A stretch of DNA of 64,000 nucleotides from an uncultured Cohaesibacter sp. (GTDB lineage: Bacteria > Pseudomonadota > Alphaproteobacteria > Rhizobiales > Cohaesibacteraceae), in the NCBI RefSeq assembly GCF_963677725.1, contig NZ_OY782507.1, positions 1,054,001-1,118,000 of the forward strand, read 5' to 3'. The notes beneath the pieces are model-generated. The model ran no database searches and had not been told where the DNA came from. It worked only from the letters and a program-made list of their open reading frames with translations. The position numbers and the translations under genes are program-made. Shown one piece after another: positions 34,736-43,778 of this stretch (its first letter is position 1; every line of letters starts with the position of its first letter).

Positions 34736-35728
34736 TTATGCGTTGATGTCGATGATGACGCGCCCCCTGACGCGGCCCTCTACGATGTCTTCTGCTGATT
34801 GGATGATGTCATCAAAGCCAACTGTCTTTGTCAGGCTTTCAAGCTTGGACAGATCGAGATCAGTTGCCAGACGTTCCCAAGCCGCGATGCGCTTGGAACG
34901 CTCAACCATGACCGAATCAACCCCCAACAGGCTGACCCCGCGCAAGATGAACGGCATGACGGTGGATGGCAGATCAAAGCCCTGCGCAAGACCGCAAGCT
35001 GCAACCGCGCCGCCATATTTGATTTGCGACAGAACGTTGGCCAAGGTTTTGCTGCCGACCGCATCGACGGCACCAGCCCAGATTTCCTTGCCAAGCGGGC
35101 GACCGTCCCCGGACAATTGGTTGCGGTCGAACAATTCTGCGGCACCCAAGCCTTTCAAATAATCTTCTTCGCTCAAACGGCCGGTGGACGCCACCACATG
35201 ATAGCCGAGCTTGGAGAGGATGGACACGGCGACCGAGCCTACGCCGCCCGCAGCACCAGTGACCAGCACAGGGCCTTTATCCGGCGTGACACCAGCATGT
35301 TCCAGGGCCAACACACACAGCATTGCAGTATAGCCTGCAGTGCCGATGCCCATGCACTGGGCGGGGGTCAGACCTTCAGGCTTGTGAATCAGCCAGTCGC
35401 CTTTAACGCGTGCCACTTCACTGTAGGCACCCATATGGGTTTCGCCAACGCCCCAGCCATTGAGGATGACCGAATCGCCTTCCTTAAAGTCGGGATTGTC
35501 GGACTTCAGAACGGTCCCCGCCATGTCGATTCCCGGCACCATTGGCCAGCGACGAACCACGGGGCTTTTGCCAGTGATGGCAAGGCCGTCTTTGTAATTG
35601 ACGGTGGAATGACTGACTTTAACGGTCACATCCCCGTCCATCAGGTCACTTTCGGTCAATTGCCGAACGGACACAGTCTGCTTCTTGTCTTCGCCGCGAT
35701 CAACGACGATGGCTTTGAATGGCTCCAT
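34736..35728 (-). CDS. acuI: acrylyl-CoA reductase (NADPH), AcuI/YhdH family
   Basis: 330 residues, the usual length. Zinc-independent MDR fold. Family marks: STVNYKDGLAITGKSPVVRR, PGIDMAGTV, NGWGVGETHMGAYSEVARVK, IGTAGYTAMLCV and the NADPH turn VTGAAGGVGSVAVSIL. The end has GRVRGRVIIDI. AcuI reduces toxic acryloyl-CoA to propionyl-CoA and appears in DMSP-cleaving marine bacteria, but orthologues also exist without DMSP metabolism. Appears monocistronic. A DmdC-like dehydrogenase is encoded 8 kb away. Confidence 0.92.
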   Translation of the reverse strand: MEPFKAIVVDRGEDKKQTVSVRQLTESDLMDGDVTVKVSHSTVNYKDGLAITGKSPVVRRWPMVPGIDMAGTVLKSDNPDFKEGDSVILNGWGVGETHMGAYSEVARVKGDWLIHKPEGLTPAQCMGIGTAGYTAMLCVLALEHAGVTPDKGPVLVTGAAGGVGSVAVSILSKLGYHVVASTGRLSEEDYLKGLGAAELFDRNQLSGDGRPLGKEIWAGAVDAVGSKTLANVLSQIKYGGAVAACGLAQGFDLPSTVMPFILRGVSLLGVDSVMVERSKRIAAWERLATDLDLSKLESLTKTVGFDDIIQSAEDIVEGRVRGRVIIDINA

Positions 35729-36064
35729 TGGAACGTTTCCTTCTCTATTCTGTCAGCTTATGAAGGGAGTCCAGACGTTCATCTGCTACCCGCGATAGAT
35801 AGGTTATCCACGAATAGCAAATATCTCCGGCTCCCTTTCATTCGAAGTGCATCGAAACACTTTTTTCTAAGGTCTGTCAAAGGGAAGTCATGCATTCGGG
35901 CCATGCTTTGTGGGCATGGTACTGGGGAAGCTGAGCGCAAAGGACGCACCCACTAGATATAGTCCTGCCTGGCCAAAACTGCATGGATATTGATTTCCAC
36001 TCCGCTTTCATGGCTCAATAGTGACACGAATGGATGTGATCAAACGATTCTGGGAAGCAGTCGA
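35729..36064. other. intergenic region
   Basis: 336 bases between divergent acuI-like gene and a hypothetical gene. Apart from likely promoters nothing specific is seen. Confidence 0.5.
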
Positions 36065-36793
36065 ATGATTTATGAAAGTCCATCTGATCCAGCTTTGACC
36101 GACTGGCTCAACATCTGCGATTTCGAAGCTCTGTTTTGGGAAGAAAGCATCCGAATACAGAATTTCGATCGTGCGTTGGCCAACGAGCGACCGAGCTTTG
36201 TCCAGCAGCATCCTTCCACTTCCCATGTCGGACCGGGAGCCAAGCATGTTGATGAATGGCTCCCGTTGCTTTTGTTTGGCAAGCATATAGCCGGCGACAT
36301 GCGTTATTGGGATTCGACGCTGGAGGTCTGCACCTGCCGGACAGGATGTTCCGACCCCAAGACGGTGAATGGCTGCAGCTTTGACGCTTTATACCGTATT
36401 TCCTCCAATCAACCCCATATTTCCCCGGACCGCTCGGGCTATCTGGAAATCACACGGGCGATGAACCCACGGCAGGGGGCGGCTCTGGTGCGGCGGGATC
36501 GGGAAATCTCGCGTATCGGTATGCAAATGGGGATTGCGACAAAATTCGGCTATGAAGTCCATGAAGTGGAGCGGGAAGTGTTGCGTGCTGTGTTGCGCAA
36601 GGCCGCCAAGCATTACGAACCCCACACCACCCTGATCATCTGGCTTAGAGAAGAGCCTCGCGCCCTCTCCTATCGGCTGGATGACCCGCAGTTTCTGCGC
36701 GATGTGAAACGGGCATGCAACGGCGTTTTTACCGGAATATGTGTTGTTGGCTTTCGCACCGGCATCAAGTGGCTGCTGGGTGATGGGGTATAA
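36065..36793 (+). CDS. hypothetical protein, 242 residues
   Basis: A soluble-looking protein with no signal peptide or membrane helix. No family was recognised. Notable features are a Cys cluster EVCTCRTGCSDPKTVNGCSF around residue 87-106 that could bind metal or form disulfides, an Arg-rich helix EVEREVLRAVLRKAAKHYEP, and LRDVKRACNGVFTGICVVGF near the end. GGGAAG precedes the chosen ATG by 7 bases; an ATG 75 bases upstream is in frame but poorly supported. A strong terminator follows directly. Confidence 0.75.
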   Translation: MIYESPSDPALTDWLNICDFEALFWEESIRIQNFDRALANERPSFVQQHPSTSHVGPGAKHVDEWLPLLLFGKHIAGDMRYWDSTLEVCTCRTGCSDPKTVNGCSFDALYRISSNQPHISPDRSGYLEITRAMNPRQGAALVRRDREISRIGMQMGIATKFGYEVHEVEREVLRAVLRKAAKHYEPHTTLIIWLREEPRALSYRLDDPQFLRDVKRACNGVFTGICVVGFRTGIKWLLGDGV

Positions 36794-36825
36794 AAAAGCC
36801 GCGGCATTGCTGCCACGGCTTTTTT
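36792..36825. terminator. bidirectional terminator between hypothetical gene and atpF
   Basis: AAAAAAGCCG (36792-36801) and CGGCTTTTTT (36816-36825), with additional inner GGCA/TGCC pairing. T runs on both strands; ends both the hypothetical gene and the F0 ATP synthase operon. Confidence 0.92.
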
Positions 36826-36860
36826 AATCTTTTGTATCAGCGGGTCTGAGACCTGATCGC

Positions 36861-37343
36861 TTAGTTCAGCTTGGTGCCGACTTCTGCGATAGAGGCTTTC
36901 AGAAGGTCTTTGCCGGGCTTGCCAGCCATTTCCTTCGTCAGAATGCCTTCGGCCGCCTTGACCGCCAGATCGGTTGCTGCACCCTTGACCTCGGCGACTG
37001 CCTGACTTTCAGCTTGGGCAATCTTTTCTTCGGCCTGCTTGGTGCGGCGGGCCACATAATCCGTGATCTTGGCGCGGGCATCCCGTTCCATCGCTTCCGC
37101 CTCACGCTTGGCGAGGGTTACGATTTCTTCGGCTTCGCTTTCGGCTTCACGCGCCTTGCGCTGATAGTCTGCGAGCAGGGCCTGAGCTTCCTCGCGCAAA
37201 CGACGGGCTTGATCAAGCTCGTCTTCAATCGTTTTGGCGCGTTTGTCCAGAGCTTGAGTGATCATGCCTGGCACACCCATCTTGGCGATGAGAGCCAGAA
37301 ACAAGATCAGAGCAACGAGGGCCCATAAAGTTGCATCACCCAT
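36861..37343 (-). CDS. atpF: F0F1 ATP synthase subunit b
   Basis: 160 residues: one N-terminal membrane helix (LWALVALILFLALIAKMGV) followed by a long charged helix with heptad character, KRAKTIEDELDQARRLREEAQALL and so on, forming the peripheral stalk. It lies last in the operon atpI-atpB-atpE-b'-b, 11 bp after the b' gene. Both b-type subunits are present, as in photosynthetic and many non-photosynthetic alphaproteobacteria. Confidence 0.96.
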   Translation of the reverse strand: MGDATLWALVALILFLALIAKMGVPGMITQALDKRAKTIEDELDQARRLREEAQALLADYQRKAREAESEAEEIVTLAKREAEAMERDARAKITDYVARRTKQAEEKIAQAESQAVAEVKGAATDLAVKAAEGILTKEMAGKPGKDLLKASIAEVGTKLN

Positions 37344-37354
37344 TGGTCACTCCC

Positions 37355-37984
37355 CTAGTTCGCCTTGGCAGCTGAGACAGCTGCTGCGATGTCTTTTTTA
37401 GCGACCCCGGAGCCAAGAAGCTGCTCCAGAATGGCTTCGGTTGTGCTCTGGGCAATGGCGTCGACTTCACCCATGGCAGCGTTTTTGACTGCGGTGATTT
37501 TCTCATCCGCTGCTGTCAGCTGCTTGGCAATGTCTGCCTCCACCTTGGCGAATTCGGCGTCGAACTGAATCTTTGCTTCCTCGCGTGCGGTGTGGGCAAT
37601 GCCATGGGCTTTCTGGCGCGCTTCCGCAAGAGACTGTTCGTAAGAAGCAATCGCTTCATCGGTCTCCCGCTTGAGACGCTCAGCCTCACCCAGATCACTG
37701 GCAATCCGGTCACGCCGAACTTCCAGAATATTTGCGATGCGTGGCAGGGCCACCTTGGACATAATGTAGTACAGAAGTCCGAAGGTGATGGCCAACCACA
37801 GAAGCTGTGAACCGAACGCATTTGGGTCAAAGGGCGGAAAATCACCCTCTTCCACATTATGCAGTCCATGTCCTGCAACTTCTGTATGCGCGTTCACTGG
37901 CTTGCCGTGATCGAGCACCAATGGCTGATCGGAATCGGCAGTGTCTACAGTTTCTGCGAGCGCATCACTCTGTTGCTGCGCCAT
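37355..37984 (-). CDS. atpG: F0F1 ATP synthase subunit b' (second b-type)
   Basis: 209 residues. An N-terminal soluble extension of about 60 residues (rich in Asp, Gln, His) precedes the membrane helix LLWLAITFGLLYYIMSKVAL and the long stalk helix RDRIASDLGEAERLKRETDEA. The PR-x-x-x-IL-E-x-R motif after the membrane helix is typical of b'. The ATG at 37982-37984 is chosen because GGGAG lies six bases upstream. It is named atpG, atpX or atpF2 in different species. Confidence 0.95.
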   Translation of the reverse strand: MAQQQSDALAETVDTADSDQPLVLDHGKPVNAHTEVAGHGLHNVEEGDFPPFDPNAFGSQLLWLAITFGLLYYIMSKVALPRIANILEVRRDRIASDLGEAERLKRETDEAIASYEQSLAEARQKAHGIAHTAREEAKIQFDAEFAKVEADIAKQLTAADEKITAVKNAAMGEVDAIAQSTTEAILEQLLGSGVAKKDIAAAVSAAKAN

Positions 37985-38148
37985 CGTCATCTCCCAGTCA
38001 AAAGAGCCAGAGCCGTCTTGATGCCCATTCGCGGTGAAGGAGCTATCATACTTGATTATCTGTTGCCCCAGCAGGGACATCGGATCACCGTGTCAGACGG
38101 CTGCTGACGTGTTTTGAGTCTTCGTTCGGCTTAAATCAGAAAAATGAA

Positions 38149-38376
38149 TTAAGCGACGAAGAGGAGCAGGAGCGCGATAACCAGCGAGAAGATGCCAAGA
38201 CCTTCTGCAAGAGCTGCACCAATCAGAGCGTTGGTGAACTGTGCAGGGGCGGCAGAAGGGTTGCGAAGCGCACCACTCAGATAGTTACCGAAGATGGTAC
38301 CAACGCCGATACCAGCGCCACCCATACCGACACATGCGATACCAGCACCAATCAGCTTTGCTGCATCTGCTTCCAT
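38149..38376 (-). CDS. atpE: F0F1 ATP synthase subunit c
   Basis: 75 residues, a two-helix hairpin. The first helix has the glycine repeat [14 protein letters not shown], the polar loop RNPSAAP follows and the second helix carries the ion-binding Glu58 in [13 protein letters not shown] ring of these subunits translocates protons. No Na+-type ligand pattern is seen, so it is proton-coupled. AGGAGAG precedes the ATG. Gaps to neighbours: 92 bp from atpB and 164 bp to b', longer than within the rest of the operon. Confidence 0.98.
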   Translation of the reverse strand: MEADAAKLIGAGIACVGMGGAGIGVGTIFGNYLSGALRNPSAAPAQFTNALIGAALAEGLGIFSLVIALLLLFVA

Positions 38377-38468
38377 TGTAATCTCTCCTATTACATCAAT
38401 CGAGAAGTTCGAGAATTAGAGTTTTCGTTGGGTTGAATTTGTGTTCCACACGGACCTTGCTGCGTATC

Positions 38469-39218
38469 TTAGTGCGACGGATGGATCGCGTCATTCAGAT
38501 AAACGCAGGTCAGGATCGTGAATACGTAGGCCTGCAGGACTGCAACCAGGAACTCCAGAGCTGTCAAGGCGATGGTCATGGCGAATGGGAACAAAGCCGC
38601 AAACCAGCCAACAGCCCCCATCGCAGACAGCGAGACCACGAAACCGGCGAAGACTTTCAGCACGATGTGGCCTGCAAGCATGTTACCGAACAGACGCAAA
38701 GACAGACTGACCGGACGCGACAGGAATGACAGAATTTCAATCAGGATAATGAATGGGGCGATGGCACCGGGAAGACCAGATGGTGCGAACAGCTTCAGGA
38801 AGCCAAGGCCATTGCGCATGAAACCATAAATGATCACGGTGGTGATCACCAGAAGCGCCAGAGCCAGCGTCACGATCAGGTGACTGGTCACGGTGAAGAA
38901 GTAAGGGAACAGGCCAATCAGGTTGGCGGTCAGGACGAAAGCGAAGAGCGAGAAGACCAGCGGGAAGAATTTCATGCCTTCCGTGCCGGCGGTGTTTCGT
39001 AACGTACTCGCCACTAGCTCATACATGAGTTCGGCCGCCGATTGCCACCGGGTCGGGACCAGACCACGACCAGAGGTGGACAGGATCAGGAAGGCGGAGA
39101 TCGTCAAAACGATCAAGATCATGAAGAGTGCGGAGTTCGTCATCGCGAACTCGACGCCGCCAACTTCACCAAGCGAGAAGAAGTTCTTGATCTTGAATTG
39201 CTCAATAGGACCGGCCAC
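38469..39218 (-). CDS. atpB: F0F1 ATP synthase subunit a
   Basis: 249 residues with about six membrane helices. It forms the proton half-channels beside the c ring; the essential Arg is in [16 protein letters not shown], and the helix before contains [26 protein letters not shown] is another family motif. It follows atpI by 124 bp in the operon. Confidence 0.97.
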   Translation of the reverse strand: MAGPIEQFKIKNFFSLGEVGGVEFAMTNSALFMILIVLTISAFLILSTSGRGLVPTRWQSAAELMYELVASTLRNTAGTEGMKFFPLVFSLFAFVLTANLIGLFPYFFTVTSHLIVTLALALLVITTVIIYGFMRNGLGFLKLFAPSGLPGAIAPFIILIEILSFLSRPVSLSLRLFGNMLAGHIVLKVFAGFVVSLSAMGAVGWFAALFPFAMTIALTALEFLVAVLQAYVFTILTCVYLNDAIHPSH

Positions 39219-39342
39219 GACTATTGCCCTCTTTAATCTGGTTCAGCCTATCCGGGGCTCAAGGACTGTTCCTTGATGCTCCGCAGATCCGGCACGTGTT
39301 CTTTTGGATCGGTATGCCTTTAGCAGCTTCCGCCCGTTTCAT

Positions 39343-39699
39343 TCAAGCTCCCGGCGGAGGAATTTTACCCGCCGAACGCAGCATGTTTAGCATGCCAGCC
39401 AGAAAACCGAGAAGAAGGAAAATAATCAATCCCCAAGGTGCCAGCCCAAACCATGTATCAATCAGGAAGCCGACGCCGCCACCAACCAGAACCCCGGCAA
39501 TGAATTCCGCCCCCAGTCGCCACGCCAGAGCGAGGCTTGAGGCACCGGATTGCTGCTGGGCCTGTTTGCGGAGATCTGTCGCCCGATCCTCTTTCAAACG
39601 AGAGAGTTCTGCGTCCAGCTGCTCCAGGCGATTGTCCAACTTCCCACCCTTGTCATCAGCAGTCTTACCAAGATTTTCCGTTTCATTCTGTCCGGTCAT
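39343..39699 (-). CDS. atpI: ATP synthase assembly protein AtpI
   Basis: 118 residues. The N-terminal 55 are charged and predicted to form a coiled coil (KLDNRLEQLDAELSRLKED); then two membrane helices, LGAEFIAGVLVGGGVGFLI and PWGLIIFLLLGFLAGMLNML. AtpI helps c-ring assembly. First gene of the F0 operon, with AGGAT upstream of the ATG. The F1 genes are not in the window, as usual in alphaproteobacteria. Confidence 0.95.
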   Translation of the reverse strand: MTGQNETENLGKTADDKGGKLDNRLEQLDAELSRLKEDRATDLRKQAQQQSGASSLALAWRLGAEFIAGVLVGGGVGFLIDTWFGLAPWGLIIFLLLGFLAGMLNMLRSAGKIPPPGA

Positions 39700-40344
39700 C
39701 CGGTTTATCCTGCCACTGTCAAAGACGGGCGCACCATAATCGGGGGGGCATGGGGTGTCAAGATAACTCTAACCAAAGCTATCTCTTTGATATTATTGAA
39801 TTATCAGCAATTATAAGCCGAATTACCGGTCAATCTCCGTCGAATTGCGAATGCGAAACGGGCCAGAAGCGCGCAAAACAGGTGGAAATCCACGAAAAAT
39901 CTCGCCATTTGTCTGAGGCTTAGGCAAGCTTGCCTGGCGATATACCACGAAAGTCGAAGCTTTTTACGACCTTTTCCTTGCTGCCGCCCCGTTAGTCTTG
40001 GTCAAAATGAGATCATTTTGGATAGCTGAGGAAGAATTCGGTCAAAAAGAGAATCTATTCGAGGACGCATCAAGGTTATTCCTTACGAACTTTTCATTTG
40101 GGTGTGATCCTATTCATCCCTACCTTATCAGAGATTACGAAATATTCATGCGCGGGCACGGGAAAATGCGTCCTTGGCCTCATCTTCGCCAAAAGTTGAC
40201 CCTATTTCGAACTCTCACGCATCCCGGTTCAGCTGGTCTGCGGGGAAAACCGCAGACCAGCTGAACCGGGTCAACGCCTGATCCCTGTCGGGAAACATGA
40301 ATATCAACCAAATGAATGCCAAGCACATGAATTGTGGAGGTTTG
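39700..40344. other. divergent intergenic region with long palindrome
   Basis: 645 bases between atpI and the M16 peptidase gene. An 88-codon plus-strand frame (39998-40264) ends inside the palindrome and has no domain, so it is not counted. The 21-bp inverted repeat at 40223-40270 is the main feature. Promoters of the F0 operon and the peptidase operon must lie here. Confidence 0.6.
40223..40270. repeat. perfect 21-bp inverted repeat
   Basis: Left arm 40223-40243 (CCCGGTTCAGCTGGTCTGCGG begins CCCGGTTCAG and ends TCTGCGG), right arm 40250-40270 its exact complement, loop GGAAAA. No T run follows on either strand. It lies 75 bases upstream of the M16 peptidase start codon. Confidence 0.9.
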
Positions 40345-42189
40345 ATGCCAATTCGCTCCTTGCTTAAAAATCGTTCCCAGTCGCTGGCCCAATCACAGGC
40401 CCAGTCTTTGGCCAAGCCAATGGTCCAGTCACCGGCTCCGAAACTGGCCCTGTTGCTGGCCCTTGCAGCTGGCGGTTTACTTGGAAGCACGATGCTGTCA
40501 TCGGCTGAGACCGCAGGATCGGCCTCGCAATCTTCCGTTCCATCCAACGATCAGAGCATCGCGGGGAAAGGCGATACCCAGTCTGTCGCGTCTCTGTTGG
40601 GGTCGGATCTTTCCAGTTTGCCAGAGCTTGGTGCTAATTTTAGCAGTTTCACGCTGGATAATGGCTTGCAGGTCGTCGTGATTCCCGATCATCGCGCCCC
40701 TGTCGTCACCCATATGATCTGGTACAAAGTAGGGGCCGCTGACGAGGAACCGGGCAAGTCGGGAATCGCTCATTTTCTTGAGCATCTGATGTTCAAGGGC
40801 ACCAAAGCCCACCCGGACGGGGATTTTTCCAAGATTGTCGCCTCAATTGGCGGGCAGGAAAATGCCTTTACGTCCCAGGATTATACCGCTTATTTTCAAC
40901 GGGTTGCCAAGCAGCATCTGAAACTGATGATGGAGCTGGAAGCCGACCGGATGACCAATCTGGAACTGCGCAAGGAGCAGGTGGAGCCTGAATTGAAGGT
41001 AATCCTGGAAGAGCGCGCCAGCCGGATCGACACCAACCCCGCTGCCCAGTTGAGCGAGGCCTTGAACGCTGCGCTTTATCGGAATCACCCATACGGTATT
41101 CCTATCATTGGCTGGGAACATGAAATGAAGGGATTGAACCGCGAAATTGCGCTCGATTTCTACAAAAAATATTACACTCCAAACAATGCAATCCTGGTTG
41201 TTGCCGGCGATGTGACAGAGGCCGAGGTCAAGGCTCTGGCCATGGAGACTTATGGCAAGGTTGGCAAACGGGCAGAGATTGCGCCACGCAAGCGGGCTTC
41301 CGAGCCACCGCAGCGTACCGCTCGCACGGTCACTCTGCGTCATGAACGGGTGCGTGAGCCCAGCGTTCGGCGGTCCTACATGACCCCGTCTGGAACAACG
41401 GCAGCGCCGGGTGAAGCCGAAGCCCTTGATGTACTTGGCTATATTATGGGCGCAGGAACCAATTCGCGCCTCTATCAGGACTTGGTGATCAAACAGAAGG
41501 TCGCAACCTCTGCCGGGGCTTATTACAGTTCGGGCGGGCTGGATGATTCGAGCTTCCTGTTTTATGGATCCCCGGCATCTGGCAAGGATGTTGATGATGT
41601 GCTTGAAGCGATCAAGGCAGAAATTGACAAACTGATTGCAGACGGCGTGACGGATGAAGAGGTTCAGCGGGCCAAGCGTTCAATGCTGGCTGACGGCTTC
41701 TTTGCTCAGGATAATCAGGCCACCTTGGCACGGATTGTCGGCACCAGTCTGACCTCTGGCTCGTCGCTGGAGCGAATCAAAAGCTGGCCCAAACGACTTG
41801 CAGCAGTGACGCCTGAGCAGGTTGTTGCGGCTGCCAAAACCTATTTGCAAGAGCATCGTTCGGTGACCGGATATTTGCTGCCCCCAGCTCAAGACAAAAC
41901 GGCCCAAAAGAAAGCTGCTCCGCCTGCAACGGACACAAAGCCAGCCCGAACAAAGCCAACAGAGTCAGGCGCGTCCCCTACGCAAGAGTCTATGACGGAA
42001 AAAGCCAAGCCAAGCGAAAAGATGCAAGCTGACCCCAGGGATGTCGTCTCCATGCCCGGCCCAAAAGCGCGGGCAATGTCGATGCCGAAACAGGCACCGA
42101 AAGAATCATCCAAGGTGCCAGCTCCGAAATCGCGTCCTCAGGGACATCCCAAGCCGAAGCCGTCCAAAGACTCCGAGATCAAAGAATAA
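40345..42189 (+). CDS. M16 family zinc metallopeptidase (active subunit)
   Basis: 614 residues. An N-terminal hydrophobic stretch (KLALLLALAAGGLLGSTML, 33-51) is a signal peptide or anchor. The inverted zinc motif HFLEH is at 143-147, with the third ligand in VILEERASRID further on, so catalysis is expected. The second M16 domain includes AGTNSRLYQDLVIK. Residues 515-614 are a Pro/Lys/Ser-rich tail not usual for the family. GGAGG precedes ATG 40345 by 6 bases. The partner gene, lacking the zinc motif, follows after 12 bp; such pairs act as heterodimers in the periplasm. Confidence 0.93.
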   Translation: MPIRSLLKNRSQSLAQSQAQSLAKPMVQSPAPKLALLLALAAGGLLGSTMLSSAETAGSASQSSVPSNDQSIAGKGDTQSVASLLGSDLSSLPELGANFSSFTLDNGLQVVVIPDHRAPVVTHMIWYKVGAADEEPGKSGIAHFLEHLMFKGTKAHPDGDFSKIVASIGGQENAFTSQDYTAYFQRVAKQHLKLMMELEADRMTNLELRKEQVEPELKVILEERASRIDTNPAAQLSEALNAALYRNHPYGIPIIGWEHEMKGLNREIALDFYKKYYTPNNAILVVAGDVTEAEVKALAMETYGKVGKRAEIAPRKRASEPPQRTARTVTLRHERVREPSVRRSYMTPSGTTAAPGEAEALDVLGYIMGAGTNSRLYQDLVIKQKVATSAGAYYSSGGLDDSSFLFYGSPASGKDVDDVLEAIKAEIDKLIADGVTDEEVQRAKRSMLADGFFAQDNQATLARIVGTSLTSGSSLERIKSWPKRLAAVTPEQVVAAAKTYLQEHRSVTGYLLPPAQDKTAQKKAAPPATDTKPARTKPTESGASPTQESMTEKAKPSEKMQADPRDVVSMPGPKARAMSMPKQAPKESSKVPAPKSRPQGHPKPKPSKDSEIKE

Positions 42190-42201
42190 GGGAATCACCT
42201 G

Positions 42202-43692
42202 ATGAAAACCAAAATTTTTGCCCTTCATGATGACTCGAATGTCCAACATTTGAAGGCCCCGGCCCCAATAGAGCAGGTGCAGACCCAACCTCAACGCAAA
42301 CCAAACTCCAAGGTATATTTGGCACTGGTGACCTTCATTTCGACTGTATCGATGCTGATCGGTCTCAGCACCGCCAAGGCGCAGGAAATCCAGGAAGTCA
42401 CCTCTCCATCCGGCATCAAGGCGTGGCTGGTTGAGGATCATACGGTTCCGATCATCTCGATGGACTTTTCCTTTGCTGGCGGCACTGCGCAGGATCCTGA
42501 AGGCAAGGAAGGCACCGTCAACATGCTGACCAGCTTGCTGGATGAAGGCGCGGGCGACATGGATGCCAAGGCCTTCCAGACCGCGATGGAGCGCGATGCC
42601 ATCAAGCTCAGCTTTGATGCCGGTCGTGACCGCTTCTTTGGCTCCTTGCGGATATTGTCACCCAGTAAGGCAGTTGGCTTCGATCTGCTGGCCAAGGCTG
42701 TGCAATCACCGCGTTTCGACGCCGCTCCCATTGAGCGGATGCGGGCTTCGTGGCTTTCCGCTGTGCGCCGCGCATCAACCCAGCCAGAGACCATTGTCAG
42801 CGAGGCATGGGGCAAAGCCGCTTATCCAGATCATCCCTATAGCCAGCCATCTCGTGGCACCGTCAAGAGCCTTGAAACCATCAGCCGTGACGATCTGGTT
42901 GCCATGCACAAGGCCATTTTCACCCGTCAGGATCTGACGATCGGGGTGGTGGGGGCAATTGACGCCAAGACCCTGGGCAAGCTTCTCGATCAGGTATTTG
43001 CACCTTTGCCAGAAAAAGGTGAGCTGAAGGTGGTCAAGGATGTGACGCTCTCCAAAACCGGGTTGGTCGAGGTACCGTTTGACGTGCCACAGACGACGAT
43101 TCGCTTTGGGGCACAGGGCATCGACCGCAAAGATCCGGATTTCTTCCCGGCCTTTCTGGTCAATCACATTCTGGGTGGCGGCAGCTTTTCCTCGCGCCTT
43201 TACAATGAAGTGCGCGAGAAGCGTGGTCTGGCTTACGGGGTCTATAGCTATCTCGTCGATCTCGATCATATGTCCCTGTTTGGCGGTGGCATGTCGACAC
43301 GCACCGACAACACCCAACAGGCTATCATGTTGCTGAAGCAAGAAATTGCGCGCATGGCCAAGGATGGCCCAACCGAAAAGGAATTGGCTGATGCGAAAAA
43401 GTTCCTAATCGGCAGCTATCCCTTGCGCTTTGACAGCTCGTCGAAAATCTCTCGTCAGCTGGTTGGAGTTCAGAATTCCGACCTCGGCAAGGATTATTTC
43501 GAGCGCCGCAACAGCTACATCGAAGCAGTAACGCTGGAAGACGCCAAGCGCGTGGCAGCAACATTGCTTGATCCGAACAAGCTGTTGATGATTGTTGTAG
43601 GCAAGCAGATGAAAGCCGCAGAAACCGCACCAACAGAAGCTCCGGTCGCGGCAAATGACAATCAAACGCGGCAGGTCGCAAAAGGCCAATAG
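42202..43692 (+). CDS. M16 family peptidase-like partner (no zinc motif)
   Basis: 496 residues. A membrane segment VYLALVTFISTVSMLIGLS around 38-56 is followed by AKAQEIQ, a likely signal cleavage site. The first M16 domain has TSLLDEGAGD where HxxEH would be, so it cannot bind zinc. The second domain keeps the substrate-binding R/Y pair in GGGSFSSRLYNEVREKRGLAYGVY. It is translated just after the active subunit and should form its heterodimer. A bidirectional terminator follows. Confidence 0.93.
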   Translation: MKTKIFALHDDSNVQHLKAPAPIEQVQTQPQRKPNSKVYLALVTFISTVSMLIGLSTAKAQEIQEVTSPSGIKAWLVEDHTVPIISMDFSFAGGTAQDPEGKEGTVNMLTSLLDEGAGDMDAKAFQTAMERDAIKLSFDAGRDRFFGSLRILSPSKAVGFDLLAKAVQSPRFDAAPIERMRASWLSAVRRASTQPETIVSEAWGKAAYPDHPYSQPSRGTVKSLETISRDDLVAMHKAIFTRQDLTIGVVGAIDAKTLGKLLDQVFAPLPEKGELKVVKDVTLSKTGLVEVPFDVPQTTIRFGAQGIDRKDPDFFPAFLVNHILGGGSFSSRLYNEVREKRGLAYGVYSYLVDLDHMSLFGGGMSTRTDNTQQAIMLLKQEIARMAKDGPTEKELADAKKFLIGSYPLRFDSSSKISRQLVGVQNSDLGKDYFERRNSYIEAVTLEDAKRVAATLLDPNKLLMIVVGKQMKAAETAPTEAPVAANDNQTRQVAKGQ

Positions 43693-43721
43693 GCCTGCGG
43701 GCACTCCATTGCAATTCTACC

Positions 43722-43757
43722 AAAAAAGGCGATCCGACAGTGTCGGATCGCCTTTTA
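43722..43757. terminator. bidirectional terminator
   Basis: AAAAGGCGATCCGACA (43724-43739) and TGTCGGATCGCCTTTT (43741-43756) form a 16-bp nearly closed stem; T runs on both strands. It separates the convergent M16 pair and acyl-CoA dehydrogenase genes. Confidence 0.93.
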
Positions 43758-43778
43758 TATTTGACCTAGCAGGGCCAT

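Noticed and set aside
39998-40264. An 88-codon plus-strand frame upstream of the M16 genes
   Set aside because: It ends inside the 21-bp palindrome, has a weak start and no similarity to anything I recognise.
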